From NCBI RefSeq assembly GCF_008180865.1, contig NZ_VTEX01000004.1, positions 310,001 through 374,000 of the forward strand: a DNA stretch of 64,000 nucleotides. Direction: 5' to 3'. The position numbers and the translations under genes are program-made. The notes under the pieces are model-generated. The model searched no databases. It was not told where the DNA came from and saw only the letters and a list, made by a program, of their open reading frames with translations. Shown in pieces: positions 48,779 to 57,829 of this stretch; position 1 is the first letter of the stretch; each line of letters begins with the position of its first letter. This DNA is from Rossellomorea aquimaris. GTDB lineage: Bacteria; Bacillota; Bacilli; Bacillales; Bacillaceae_B.

Positions 48779-50365
48779 CTATATGTTACTTAAGTCTATC
48801 TTTAATTTACATTCAAACTTATTTGGAGGATCGACTTTTACATACTCAACAAAATAGAGGAATAATTTTCTTACCTTCACATTAGATAAACCTGGAAGGC
48901 TACGGAGGTCTAAGATAAGACCTTCGATATATTGTTCATCTGCATCAATTTCTTGCAATTTAGCAATTTTGCTTTGCAATTCCACTATCTGTTTGTCTCT
49001 TTGGTTTACAGATTGAGTTAGAATTTCTTTTCCTATATTTAAGTATTTGATAATGGATTTATCCGCTTCTGAAGAAAATAACTGGGCAATCCTACTTTTT
49101 ACTGTTAGGATTTTTAAGTTTTCTTCTCCATTACTCTTCTCAAGAATTGCCTTTTCCTCTTGTAAACTTGAGAGTTGTTTCTTCACCTTTTCCTTAATAG
49201 CTTTCATTACTTTTTCTGGACTTTCACTTTGAATTTTTTGAAACAAGGAAAACATTTCTTTATGAAGACTGTCTACACATATCTTATAATCACATGGATA
49301 GCATACATAAAATTTCCCTCCATAGCCTTTTGAACGTTGGTCTTTACCCTTTAAAGGTTGGTTACATACCTTACAAACAATCAAATTGTTAAGATAGAAA
49401 CTTGTTTTGTAGTAATTGGGTGGATGCTTTTTCTCTTTCCTCTGAGTATATTGAAAGAAACATTCTTCCCACTCCTTTTGAGTAATTACGGGGTCAATAA
49501 GTGGGCTCTTCTTCATTACCCAGTCCTCCCTGGGGTTTAGAGAATTATGAGAAGTAGTGTTTGTCTTCTTTATTGTCATGAATCCAGCATAGAATGGATT
49601 CAGAACTATTTGTTTCACTTTTTGCTTCTCCCAATTTCCCCCTTTATAACTTCCTGCTGGGAGCTTAGTGGCAATTTGATTAAAGCCGTATCCGCTTTTG
49701 TAGAGATTAAAAATCTCTTTAACATGAACGAGCTCTTCATCACATTTTTCAAACTTGCCTTTCTCTATTGCAATGACTTGGTCAATAGAAAGTTCTTTCT
49801 TTATTGATTCAATTACCTGTTGGTTATCATGCTTACCTGTCTTCCGTAGCTTTTTATGATACTTATAACCAAATGGTGCCTTTCCCCCTGTCCAAAGCCC
49901 TTGGTTTAACAGAGATTTTAAAGCATCTTTTGTAGTAACTCTTATCTTATCAAGTTCATATTTAGCTAGGGCATCCTTTATAGACGAATAGACAATGTCT
50001 CCGTAACTGTAAAGAGTTTCAGTGCTGCTTTCCACGATGTGAATACCCAGCATATTCATAGTAAGACGAAGTGCATCGTGTTCTTCTGGTAATCGAGCTA
50101 GTCTAGAGTGCGAATAAACAATGATAAAATCAAAACTTTTTTCGTTAGCTCTTTTAATTAGATATTCCAGTCCCTCTCTGACCTTTTTCCTTGATGAAAC
50201 TCCTTCATCTGAAATTTCATCAATGATCTCACATTGGTACTTTTCTGCAAAATCATAAGCACTTCTTAATTGTGTATCCATATTCTGCTTATCTGTGGAA
50301 TGCCTACCGTAGAAAACAGCCCTCATGCCAGGCTGAATAATATTAGATAAACTCAATGGTTTCAT
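48779..50365 (-). CDS. Large serine recombinase (second of an overlapping pair)
   Basis: A 528-residue recombinase. The N-terminal resolvase domain has the catalytic serine in YGRHSTDKQN (about residues 19-28), and VYSHSRLARLPEE near 83; a recombinase domain follows (about 165-320), then a zinc ribbon with CKVCNQPL and CYPCDYKIC (about 355-385), and a long coiled coil (about 400-490) with a C-terminal DNA-binding tail. It starts 23 bases inside the preceding recombinase gene and is certainly co-expressed with it. The two differ too much to be a recent duplication. Such paired large serine recombinases move SCC-type elements (CcrA/CcrB); that this pair works the same way is inference. Confidence 0.92.
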   Translation of the reverse strand: MKPLSLSNIIQPGMRAVFYGRHSTDKQNMDTQLRSAYDFAEKYQCEIIDEISDEGVSSRKKVREGLEYLIKRANEKSFDFIIVYSHSRLARLPEEHDALRLTMNMLGIHIVESSTETLYSYGDIVYSSIKDALAKYELDKIRVTTKDALKSLLNQGLWTGGKAPFGYKYHKKLRKTGKHDNQQVIESIKKELSIDQVIAIEKGKFEKCDEELVHVKEIFNLYKSGYGFNQIATKLPAGSYKGGNWEKQKVKQIVLNPFYAGFMTIKKTNTTSHNSLNPREDWVMKKSPLIDPVITQKEWEECFFQYTQRKEKKHPPNYYKTSFYLNNLIVCKVCNQPLKGKDQRSKGYGGKFYVCYPCDYKICVDSLHKEMFSLFQKIQSESPEKVMKAIKEKVKKQLSSLQEEKAILEKSNGEENLKILTVKSRIAQLFSSEADKSIIKYLNIGKEILTQSVNQRDKQIVELQSKIAKLQEIDADEQYIEGLILDLRSLPGLSNVKVRKLFLYFVEYVKVDPPNKFECKLKIDLSNI

Positions 50366-51815
50366 TTCCTCCTAATGCATCCACATGGGGATGCTTAAAA
50401 ATAACTTGTACCTCAGTCTTGCTAACTGCGTATATAACTCCAATAATGTCAAGAAGTAAACTCATTGTTTCTTCCTCTTTTAACCCTGCATGAATTATTT
50501 CATAAGGAGGCTTAAACTCTTTATGAAATTTTTTCAATTGTTCAAGAGTGGCTTGTTTTTCATACCACTTATCCTTACAACTTAAATATTGTTCATTCAC
50601 CTCATTTAATTGATCATTAAGACCAATTAATTCATTAGACAATTGCTCTGCTTTATCTGCTGCTAAGATAGCATCAAGCTGTTCGGCAATTTTGGTTTTA
50701 ATTTCATCTTCAATTTTCTTTGACAATAATTCTAGGTCTTTATAAGTTTTGGAATCTTCTCGTATCATTTTCTCTAAAAACACACCTACATTTGGTGAAA
50801 GGATATCTTCAAAGAAATCATTAGCTTTTCTGATAATTTCTTTTTCAATAATGTTTTTTTCATACCTAATATCCTTATGATTGTTACACTGGTAAACAGC
50901 CTTACCTTTTAGCTTTTTAGTATTTAAACTTTCTTTGCAGTCCAAACACTTTATTATATCTTTTAATAAAAAGGTAATTGAAGTATTATCACCCGCTTCT
51001 CGATAATATCCTTGTAGTTTCTTTTGAGCCGAATTCCATTCTTGGTCGCTAATTATTCTAAGATGCGGGACTTCCCTTGTTATTACAGTATCATTGTCAC
51101 TATACGTCCTCTTTCCTATATATACTTTGTTTTTCAAGAGGTTTTTCAAGTTACCATATGACCATTGGAGCCCCTTATATAAATAACCTTTTTCGTTTAC
51201 TAACCTTACAAACTGATTGAAACTTTTAAATTCGTTACTCAAAAATAAGTTATAAATTTGCTTTATGTCTTGAGCTTCTTCTTGCACTACATTCCAGTCA
51301 CCGTCTTTCAAAGGGTTTTTTTCATAACCTATATTTATTGGCCCTACGGCATGAAGGCCCCCTTTGGCTTTAGTAATCTTTGCATCCCTTAACTTTTTTA
51401 CAAGGTTATCAGCTTCATGTTGGTTAAAAGATGCCATGATACGTTCAATTAATTCTCCTTCAATTGAAAAAAGCATTGGAAATTCATGCTTCCCTGCGAA
51501 TAAAACCTGTATTTGATGCTCCTTAAATATCCTATATATCTCCATGTATTGATAAACTTTTCTTGCAATTCGGCATCTGCTATACACGAGTAATGTTTTA
51601 ACGTTTCCTTTTTGGATTTCTTTTAACAACTTAGACATTTCTGGTCTGTCCTTTGTATTTGTTTTTCTAGCTGAAGTTTCATCGTCACTGAATTCTTCAT
51701 CAATAATTAACTTGTTTGAATTGGCTAACTCATGAACGTGATCACGTTGCATGAGTATAGATAGCTTCTGCTTTTCTTTCGTGATGGAATTTCTATAATA
51801 AGCAACAACCTTCAA
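50343..51815 (-). CDS. Large serine recombinase (first of an overlapping pair)
   Basis: A 490-residue recombinase starting at the TTG at 51815 (AGGAGG 7 bases upstream). Catalytic serine in YYRNSITKEKQ (about residues 6-16), a VYSRCRIARK segment near 79, recombinase domain (about 150-290), zinc ribbon CLDCKESL with CNNH (about 312-335), long coiled coil (about 355-440) and a C-terminal tail. An ATG at 51836 is also in frame but overlaps the stop of the upstream 46-residue gene. Operon: 46-aa peptide, this gene, then the 528-residue recombinase. Candidate for integration/excision of the sigK element or of a smaller element nested within it. Confidence 0.92.
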   Translation of the reverse strand: MKVVAYYRNSITKEKQKLSILMQRDHVHELANSNKLIIDEEFSDDETSARKTNTKDRPEMSKLLKEIQKGNVKTLLVYSRCRIARKVYQYMEIYRIFKEHQIQVLFAGKHEFPMLFSIEGELIERIMASFNQHEADNLVKKLRDAKITKAKGGLHAVGPINIGYEKNPLKDGDWNVVQEEAQDIKQIYNLFLSNEFKSFNQFVRLVNEKGYLYKGLQWSYGNLKNLLKNKVYIGKRTYSDNDTVITREVPHLRIISDQEWNSAQKKLQGYYREAGDNTSITFLLKDIIKCLDCKESLNTKKLKGKAVYQCNNHKDIRYEKNIIEKEIIRKANDFFEDILSPNVGVFLEKMIREDSKTYKDLELLSKKIEDEIKTKIAEQLDAILAADKAEQLSNELIGLNDQLNEVNEQYLSCKDKWYEKQATLEQLKKFHKEFKPPYEIIHAGLKEEETMSLLLDIIGVIYAVSKTEVQVIFKHPHVDALGGNETIEFI

Positions 51816-51836
51816 GTAAACTCCTCCTTTAACCAT

Positions 51837-51977
51837 TCATTCTTCATCATATGCTGGTGTATTCTCAATTTTGTTACTCTCTAATAAAAGATCTATATAG
51901 ATTTCAAACCATCTGTCTGCAGCTTGCTCATCATGTATATAACCTATTTCAGACACTCTAATATCATATTTCTTCAT
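51837..51977 (-). CDS. Small protein heading the recombinase operon (46 aa)
   Basis: ATG at 51977 with AAGGTGG 6 bases upstream; the product MKKYDIRVSEIGYIHDEQAA continues through DRWFEIYIDLLLESNK and ends PAYDEE. It is acidic and helical. Its stop lies 21 bases before the TTG of the first recombinase, so the three genes form one operon. A small acidic protein made with large serine recombinases could be a recombination directionality factor or a regulator; this is inference, as no homologue is known to me. Confidence 0.7.
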   Translation of the reverse strand: MKKYDIRVSEIGYIHDEQAADRWFEIYIDLLLESNKIENTPAYDEE

Positions 51978-52074
51978 AATTACCACCTTATCTTTTTGAT
52001 ATTTAAAAGAAGGAATTGCTTAACTCTTATAGAATGTAGAAATTAACATTATATTGATCGGAGTGGTGACCACT

Positions 52075-52407
52075 ATGCTCCAAGATATTGGAGAAAGAAT
52101 TAGAATATTGCGTACTAGCAAAGGTATCTCTTTAAATTCATTTGCTGAAAAATTAGATATTTCCACTGGTTATCTTAGTAATTTGGAAACTGGTAAAACA
52201 GACACAATACAACTTTCTCTTTTACAAGCTTTACAAGAGGAATTGCACCTCTTCTCCTTTTACAAAGATGAAGTTGACGAGTTAGAATCAAGGTTGCTTA
52301 ATTTAAAAGACAAGTTAAAACAATTAGAGGAAACTAACCCCCAAGCAGCCAACTTTCTGATATCAACAATTGAAAAAGGAATAGAAGTTTATTTACCAAA
52401 GAATTAG
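52075..52407 (+). CDS. Xre/SinR-type transcriptional regulator
   Basis: A 110-residue DNA-binding protein with an N-terminal HTH_3 domain: IGERIRILRTSKGISLNSFA then ISTGYLSNLETGK with the recognition helix (about residues 5-60). The C-terminal half is a coiled coil (about 75-100) that should mediate dimerisation. The ATG at 52075 is preferred; in-frame GTG and TTG codons upstream crowd the ribosome site. It is divergent from the recombinase operon with less than 100 bases between them, so it likely represses that operon and itself. Confidence 0.85.
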   Translation: MLQDIGERIRILRTSKGISLNSFAEKLDISTGYLSNLETGKTDTIQLSLLQALQEELHLFSFYKDEVDELESRLLNLKDKLKQLEETNPQAANFLISTIEKGIEVYLPKN

Positions 52408-52494
52408 TATCAAAATTATTTTAGCCACTATCTACACAATTATTCATAAAAATGAATATAACGTTCATTTAAATGAATATTGTAGTGAAATTTA

Positions 52495-52532
52495 AGAGTC
52501 CCTTTGCTTGTTTTAGTTGGGACTCCTTTTTT
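52495..52532 (+). terminator. Terminator of the Xre gene
   Basis: GAGTCCC and GGGACTC arms around a 16-base loop followed by CTTTTTT. Just before it (52440-52480) is an AT-rich stretch with overlapping ATTCAT/ATGAAT inverted repeats. Confidence 0.85.
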
Positions 52533-52553
52533 GCCTCAAAATGGTGTTAGGTG

Positions 52554-53411
52554 TTAATCTTCAACAATGGTTAACTCCACCTGTCCTGCAGTTGACTTTT
52601 CTATGTTCTTCAAAGAATTTCTTATCAAATTTTTATAATACGCTTTGGGACTTTTATATTCCCGATGTGTATATGGACATATAAATATCTTTTCTTTTAG
52701 GTAATTTCCATTGATACAGCCATTCACATCAAATATTTTTTGATATACTTCTTTAAGGTTACTTATTACTTCATCTTCCTCCAAGTTTTTATTCATTTTC
52801 TTTATCAAAGATAAACCCAGATTTTCGAATTCATTGTATGAAAGTGATTTCATTTTTAAATCCGTTCTCTCTCCATTGTTTGACTTATTTTTAAATTTTT
52901 TGATACTATTACTGTTAATTTGGGTTTTAAGCTTTAAATTTTCATCATCTACAAGCCCATAAAGTTCATTACATATTTGATTCTCAATTGTTAATAATTC
53001 ATTGGTTTTTATTAATTCATTTATTTGTTCTTTCAATTCTAGAACATCAAATTCAAGTATTTGCTTTTCTTCTTGTAATTCAGAAATCATTTTTTCCTGT
53101 TCTGCTACATTGTCTTTAACTTTATTGGTACCTGTATTTTCTATTGATTCACAATTTTGCTTTGGCTGTATTGGCGTTATTTTTTTTACATGTTCCTGAT
53201 ATACTTCCATAATAAACGGTAACCCAGGTCGTTGTTCCTCAATAAATTCGAATAGATCTTCGTCAAGTATTTTATAACCTTCTTTTCGATTTTCACCTCG
53301 TACAGCAGGAATTTTCCCTTCTCGTATCCATCTAGTGATCATTTGAATTGAATCAGTTATAAAGTACTCTTGAAGGATTGATAGTGCCTCATGCACATTA
53401 TATTCTTTCAT
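52554..53411 (-). CDS. Coiled-coil protein with N-terminal MerR-like helix-turn-helix
   Basis: A 285-residue protein. Residues 1-60 resemble a MerR/excisionase-type DNA-binding module (SIQMITRWIREGKIPAVRG then YKILDEDLFEFIEEQRPG). Then a spacer and a coiled coil (about 105-155) precede a basic, Asn-rich region and a C-terminal domain with YKSPKAYYKNLIRNSLKNIE. GGGAGGGG lies 7 bases before the ATG. Proteins of this layout occur in mobile elements as partition or replication factors or regulators. It is a single gene between the Xre gene and hsdR. No precise family is recognised. Confidence 0.72.
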   Translation of the reverse strand: MKEYNVHEALSILQEYFITDSIQMITRWIREGKIPAVRGENRKEGYKILDEDLFEFIEEQRPGLPFIMEVYQEHVKKITPIQPKQNCESIENTGTNKVKDNVAEQEKMISELQEEKQILEFDVLELKEQINELIKTNELLTIENQICNELYGLVDDENLKLKTQINSNSIKKFKNKSNNGERTDLKMKSLSYNEFENLGLSLIKKMNKNLEEDEVISNLKEVYQKIFDVNGCINGNYLKEKIFICPYTHREYKSPKAYYKNLIRNSLKNIEKSTAGQVELTIVED

Positions 53412-53528
53412 AAGAAAACCCCTCCCATAAGGTTACTAAGGTAACTATATGAAAAAATACGAAAATAAGAATTTTAATAATCATTTTAGTTTTTCAATCT
53501 AGAGTTCAAAGATGAAAACACACTTAAA

Positions 53529-53568
53529 GAAACAAGCTAGTGCCGATTAATGAGCACTAGCTTGTTTT
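53529..53568 (-). terminator. Terminator overlapping the hsdR stop
   Basis: AAACAAGCTAGTGC and GCACTAGCTTGTTT arms around a 10-base loop that contains the hsdR stop codon; it ends the hsdM-hsdS-hsdR message. Confidence 0.85.
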
Positions 53569-56522
53569 AATACTTCGTAAATATGTTCCCCTATATGACC
53601 TTCAAGTTGATCACGGAAAAAATCATCTTCTAATACTTTCCCAAAAAAACCTTGGTTCTTGTCATAACCATCTACAACATAGTCCATAAATCGTTTTCTA
53701 AACCCGAGAATGAAATCTTCATATGAATTGTTCTGTGCTTGTGATCGAAGAGTTTCATCACCTGCAGCTATATCAACTATTTGCTGGATGTTTAGTTTTT
53801 CATGTTCTCCAAACTCCGTACCATTCTTAGAGTTAAGTCGCTCTAATATCGCTGTAAGAGGATCTTTAGGCGGGTCTTCATTTGCACGGCCACCACTGAT
53901 ATCAATGCCAACAGTATAATCTTCCTCGTCTTCTCCAAGGGAAATGCTACCCTGTTCTTTCTTTTTTAGAGAGTAGTATTCTAATACCACCTTGTCCTCT
54001 AAATCAACTTTTGTGCCAGGTTTCAATGCAATTTTCTTTAACAGGTAACGAAGGTAAACAAACAGTTTATGCAGATCTACATCCTTAAATGGAGTAATTT
54101 GTAAGACGAACATATAAATGCTATTGAACTTCTTAGCTTTACTTACAAAGTCTCGTTGTTCTTCTTCCGTTAAATTATCATAACGACGCTTTGCCGAATC
54201 GATGTAATTGTTTGAAAGCTCAGTATCACGCTTGGTTTGTTTATCCTTATAGAGAATATCCATGAATTTATCAATTTCTTCATCATTTAAGACCATGTAA
54301 TCCTGCAACTCTTGTTGGATGCTATAAAGCTCATTAGGGTCAATATCACCCTCAAGAACCGTATCTTCGTAATAAGGTTCAAAAGCTTTACGGATGTCAT
54401 CAGGGTCGTTTACAAAGTCGAGAATGAACGTATCTTCTTTCCCTGGATACGTTCGATTTAAGCGTGAGAGCGTTTGAACGGCTTTCAGACCAGAGAGTTT
54501 TTTATCAACAAACATTGTATGTAGCTTAGGTTGGTCAAAACCAGTTTGGTACTTTTCTGCTACCAGCAGCACTTGATACTCATCGCTATCGAACTTTTTT
54601 GGGAGCTGTTTTTCGGCAAATCCGTTCATCTCGGTTTCTGTATAGTCCTCGCCGCTATCTTTTACTGTCCCTGAGAACGCCACCAGAGCCTTCATATCCT
54701 TATAATTCTTGTGTTTAATGTATCGATCAAATGCTATCTTATAACGTACAGCATGAAGTCTCGAGGAGGTTACAACCATCGCTTTTGCCTGACCGTTTAA
54801 TTTTTTACTAGTAATCCTTCTGAAGTGCTCGATGATGATTTCAGTTTTCTGATCAATGTTATGAGGGTGCAGACTCACAAAACGTGATATTGCCTTCGTT
54901 GCCTTGGCACTTTCAAACTCAGGGTCCTCTTCAATTTTCTTTGCCACACGATAATACATTTTGTACGTGGTGTAGTTTTTCAGCACATCAATGATGAATC
55001 CTTCTTGAATCGCTTGCTTCATACTGTAAAGGTGGAACGGGTGCGGTTTCCCTTGTGCATCTTCTGTTCCAAACATCTTTAATGTGCTTCCTTTTGGCGT
55101 TGCCGTAAAAGCAAAGAAACTGATATTAGACTGTTTTCCAACACGATTGATTTCATCGAGAATTTTCTCTTCTGTATCACGTTCGTTCGCTTCCGCTTCC
55201 TCATCCAACTTTTGAGCCTCTTCAAGCGTCAAACTCGTAGTGAGTGCTGCCATGTTTTTCCCGCTAGTGGAAGAGTGAGCTTCATCGATAATAATGGCAT
55301 ATCTCATATTTTTCAGTGTTCCGAGTTTATCTAAGATATAAGGGAACTTCTGAATTGTTGTAATGATGATTTTTACACCCTTATTCAATGCGTCTGCAAG
55401 CTGCGTAGAATCCTCCTCAATCTTTTCCACCATGCCTGCTTTATGCTCCAATTGATACACTGCCTTTTGAAGCTGCTTATCCAAGACTTTACGGTCAGTG
55501 ACCACAATCGCACCATCAAATACGGATTCGTTGTTATCGTTATGTAAGGTAGCTAGTCGATGAGAGAGCCATGAGATGGAATTGGTTTTACCGCTCCCAG
55601 CACTGTGCTGGATAAGATAAGACTGTCCTGGACCGAATGATTTTGCATGAGTGATGACTTTTTTTACAGCGTCTCGCTGATGATAACGAGGGAAGATAAG
55701 CGTTTCTTTTGTGATGATATTACCATCATCATCTTCGTCTTCATCTACGATGAGATAAACAAATTTGTCTAGTACCTCAAGTAAGTTCTCCTGAGACAAC
55801 AAATCTTCCCATATGTAATGTGTACTCAGTTTTCCTTTCACAATCGGGTTGCCTTTGCCGCCGTTAAATCCCCTGTTGAAGGGGAGGAAGAACGTTTTCG
55901 TGCCGTTTAGCTTCGTTGTCATGAATGCTTCATTTGTATCAACGGCAAAGCAGGCAAGAGTACGCTGCTTGAAACGAAATAGAAGGTCTTTTCCGCTTCG
56001 GTCATGCATCCACTGATGCTTGGCATCGCTTACATCCTGACCTGTAAATTCATTCTTCAACTCGAATGCAAGAACAGGAAGACCGTTCAGGAAGATAACG
56101 AGATCGATTCGTTCTCCTTCTTTATGGATCAATTCCTCCGTTACAGACAATCTGTTTTTTTGATACAAGTCCATCAGCTCTTGATTCAAGGAAGTCGGTG
56201 GCTTAAAATAGGCGAAATTCAATTGTACTCCGTAATCTTTAATCCCTTTTCGTAGTACATCAATCATCCCGCGACGTTTCAGTTCTGTATCTATTCTTGA
56301 CAAAATCTTTTGTTTATATTGACCCTTATAAATATCTTTTAACCTTTCTAGGGCTTTGTCTTGTGTTTCCTCTAGAAAAGTAAATAATTGCATTTCATCG
56401 ACTGCATATTGCATATTATAGTCTTTGTTCGTTCCTTCGATATAGCCATTTTCAGTGGTCAAGTATTCCTTGACCACTGTTTGAAATGCCTTTTCTTTTA
56501 AGATATCAGGTGTAACAATCAT
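53547..56522 (-). CDS. hsdR: Type I restriction enzyme, R subunit
   Basis: HsdR translocates and cuts unmodified DNA when assembled with HsdM2-HsdS. The 991-residue protein has the PD-(D/E)xK nuclease core (Asp140, Glu154-x-Lys156 in ERIDLVIF and FELKN), helicase motif I HSAGSGKTN (306-314), a DEAH box in IIIDEAHSS (about 412-420), FFAFTATPKG after it, and motif VI QTLSRLNRTYPGK (about 690-702). All catalytic motifs are intact. Its start overlaps hsdS by 4 bases. Type I complexes protect the cell against phage and plasmid DNA. Confidence 0.96.
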   Translation of the reverse strand: MIVTPDILKEKAFQTVVKEYLTTENGYIEGTNKDYNMQYAVDEMQLFTFLEETQDKALERLKDIYKGQYKQKILSRIDTELKRRGMIDVLRKGIKDYGVQLNFAYFKPPTSLNQELMDLYQKNRLSVTEELIHKEGERIDLVIFLNGLPVLAFELKNEFTGQDVSDAKHQWMHDRSGKDLLFRFKQRTLACFAVDTNEAFMTTKLNGTKTFFLPFNRGFNGGKGNPIVKGKLSTHYIWEDLLSQENLLEVLDKFVYLIVDEDEDDDGNIITKETLIFPRYHQRDAVKKVITHAKSFGPGQSYLIQHSAGSGKTNSISWLSHRLATLHNDNNESVFDGAIVVTDRKVLDKQLQKAVYQLEHKAGMVEKIEEDSTQLADALNKGVKIIITTIQKFPYILDKLGTLKNMRYAIIIDEAHSSTSGKNMAALTTSLTLEEAQKLDEEAEANERDTEEKILDEINRVGKQSNISFFAFTATPKGSTLKMFGTEDAQGKPHPFHLYSMKQAIQEGFIIDVLKNYTTYKMYYRVAKKIEEDPEFESAKATKAISRFVSLHPHNIDQKTEIIIEHFRRITSKKLNGQAKAMVVTSSRLHAVRYKIAFDRYIKHKNYKDMKALVAFSGTVKDSGEDYTETEMNGFAEKQLPKKFDSDEYQVLLVAEKYQTGFDQPKLHTMFVDKKLSGLKAVQTLSRLNRTYPGKEDTFILDFVNDPDDIRKAFEPYYEDTVLEGDIDPNELYSIQQELQDYMVLNDEEIDKFMDILYKDKQTKRDTELSNNYIDSAKRRYDNLTEEEQRDFVSKAKKFNSIYMFVLQITPFKDVDLHKLFVYLRYLLKKIALKPGTKVDLEDKVVLEYYSLKKKEQGSISLGEDEEDYTVGIDISGGRANEDPPKDPLTAILERLNSKNGTEFGEHEKLNIQQIVDIAAGDETLRSQAQNNSYEDFILGFRKRFMDYVVDGYDKNQGFFGKVLEDDFFRDQLEGHIGEHIYEVLKQASAH

Positions 56523-57829
56523 ATTTTCACCTCCAAATCACTTTGTTTATAATTGCGAACATCGGTTTTGCCAGTTACCGCTTCATAGATAAGGGATTGG
56601 CGATACTTCTCTAACGTATTAATTTGACAAGAAAGTTTATTGATTGTATTTTCTATTTCATTAGTTTTTTCAACTAAGTAATTCGATATTTTTGTTTGTT
56701 CTTTAATGGGAGGTAAACATAACACCATATTTCCGAAATCTCGAAACGAAATCGGTTTCCCATCTCTTAAGCTCAAAGACAAAGTTGATAATACATTAAT
56801 GAAAGTCTTACTATAAAACATATATTTAAAGTATTCAGAAACAACATCATATCTGTTTTTAAATACTGTATATGCAGGACTAACAATACCCCTAATTTTA
56901 GAATATTCGAAGCCGCTCTGAAAACTTCTTAAATGTATTACAAATTCTTTCGGTTCAACTAATTTGAAGTTTTGTAAATCTTTAAATGCCATTACCACTC
57001 CAGATTCGATATCTTTTCTGGGAACTAGTCCCCGCCCTTTCATTACTGAAAGCAATTCCTCTTTTGGAAAGTTCTTTTTACTGATCTCTTTAAAAATATA
57101 TTTTGCTTTTTTTAACTCCCAGTGTTCAGGAATTAAACCTATCCACTCTGTCCCACTATCTTTCATTTTTACGTCAGGATCTAACCCACGAGTTACAGTT
57201 TCACTTATAAGAGAATCGCGATATTCTTGAAGAGTTTCAATTTGTTTTCTTCTTAAAATAATAGCTTTGTTTATACCTTCGTCTGCCTCTCTAATAAATT
57301 CTATAATTTTTTTGATTTCTTGTTCCGAGGGAATAGGAATGATAATATCACCAACGGTTTGAGTATTTAAGTTAAGTTGGGTCCCTAATTTCCCTAGTCC
57401 CTTATAAGGTTGACCAGATTCAAAAACATAAAATAAATATTCTCGGAATTCTTCAGCTAGTTTTGGAAAATAAACAAAACCGTCATGGATGCAACAGTTT
57501 ATATTCGTTATACATGGCTTTCCAACAGTGCCAGCTATGCTCAAAAATAATTCGCCTGGATATAATTTTACACTTAGACTGGAACCGAGTCTTGACATTG
57601 CTTGTGTGGTATTAATTAAATATTTACCCGAAGCTGATACGTCAGCAATTCTAACCCAAGCAAATTTTCCTTCTTGTTCGAAATATTTAGGATCATCTAT
57701 AGGTCTCGGAGAGGCACCTCTTTTTACAGGTGAGAGGTATTTAATTTTTTTAGAATCCCAATTGCTTGGTATTTGTCCAATCCATTCTACCTTAGTATCT
57801 TTGTAGGAATTGTATGTTCTTAGTTTCAT
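56519..57829 (-). CDS. hsdS: Type I restriction enzyme, S (specificity) subunit
   Basis: HsdS chooses the bipartite target sequence. The 436-residue protein has two target-recognition domains (about 20-170 and 230-380), each introduced by a WIG-I-P-x-x-W segment (EWIGQIPSNWDSKKIKYL and EWIGLIPEHWELKKAKYIF), and two conserved helical spacers (about 175-215, ending TLQEYRDSLI, and 395-420, ending TLEKYRQSLI). The internal repeat QEYRDSLISETVTRG / EKYRQSLIYEAVTGK is the normal HsdS symmetry. Full length with no frameshift; target sequence cannot be read from it. Confidence 0.94.
   Translation of the reverse strand: MKLRTYNSYKDTKVEWIGQIPSNWDSKKIKYLSPVKRGASPRPIDDPKYFEQEGKFAWVRIADVSASGKYLINTTQAMSRLGSSLSVKLYPGELFLSIAGTVGKPCITNINCCIHDGFVYFPKLAEEFREYLFYVFESGQPYKGLGKLGTQLNLNTQTVGDIIIPIPSEQEIKKIIEFIREADEGINKAIILRRKQIETLQEYRDSLISETVTRGLDPDVKMKDSGTEWIGLIPEHWELKKAKYIFKEISKKNFPKEELLSVMKGRGLVPRKDIESGVVMAFKDLQNFKLVEPKEFVIHLRSFQSGFEYSKIRGIVSPAYTVFKNRYDVVSEYFKYMFYSKTFINVLSTLSLSLRDGKPISFRDFGNMVLCLPPIKEQTKISNYLVEKTNEIENTINKLSCQINTLEKYRQSLIYEAVTGKTDVRNYKQSDLEVKI

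Noticed and set aside
48664-48885. Plus-strand frame of 73 codons
   Set aside because: Runs through a terminator and into the 3' end of a recombinase gene; no ribosome site.
52440-52480. ATTCAT/ATGAAT inverted repeats as operators or attachment site
   Set aside because: They lie between two convergent genes, are made of low-complexity AT sequence and have no second copy in the window; no firm role can be supported.
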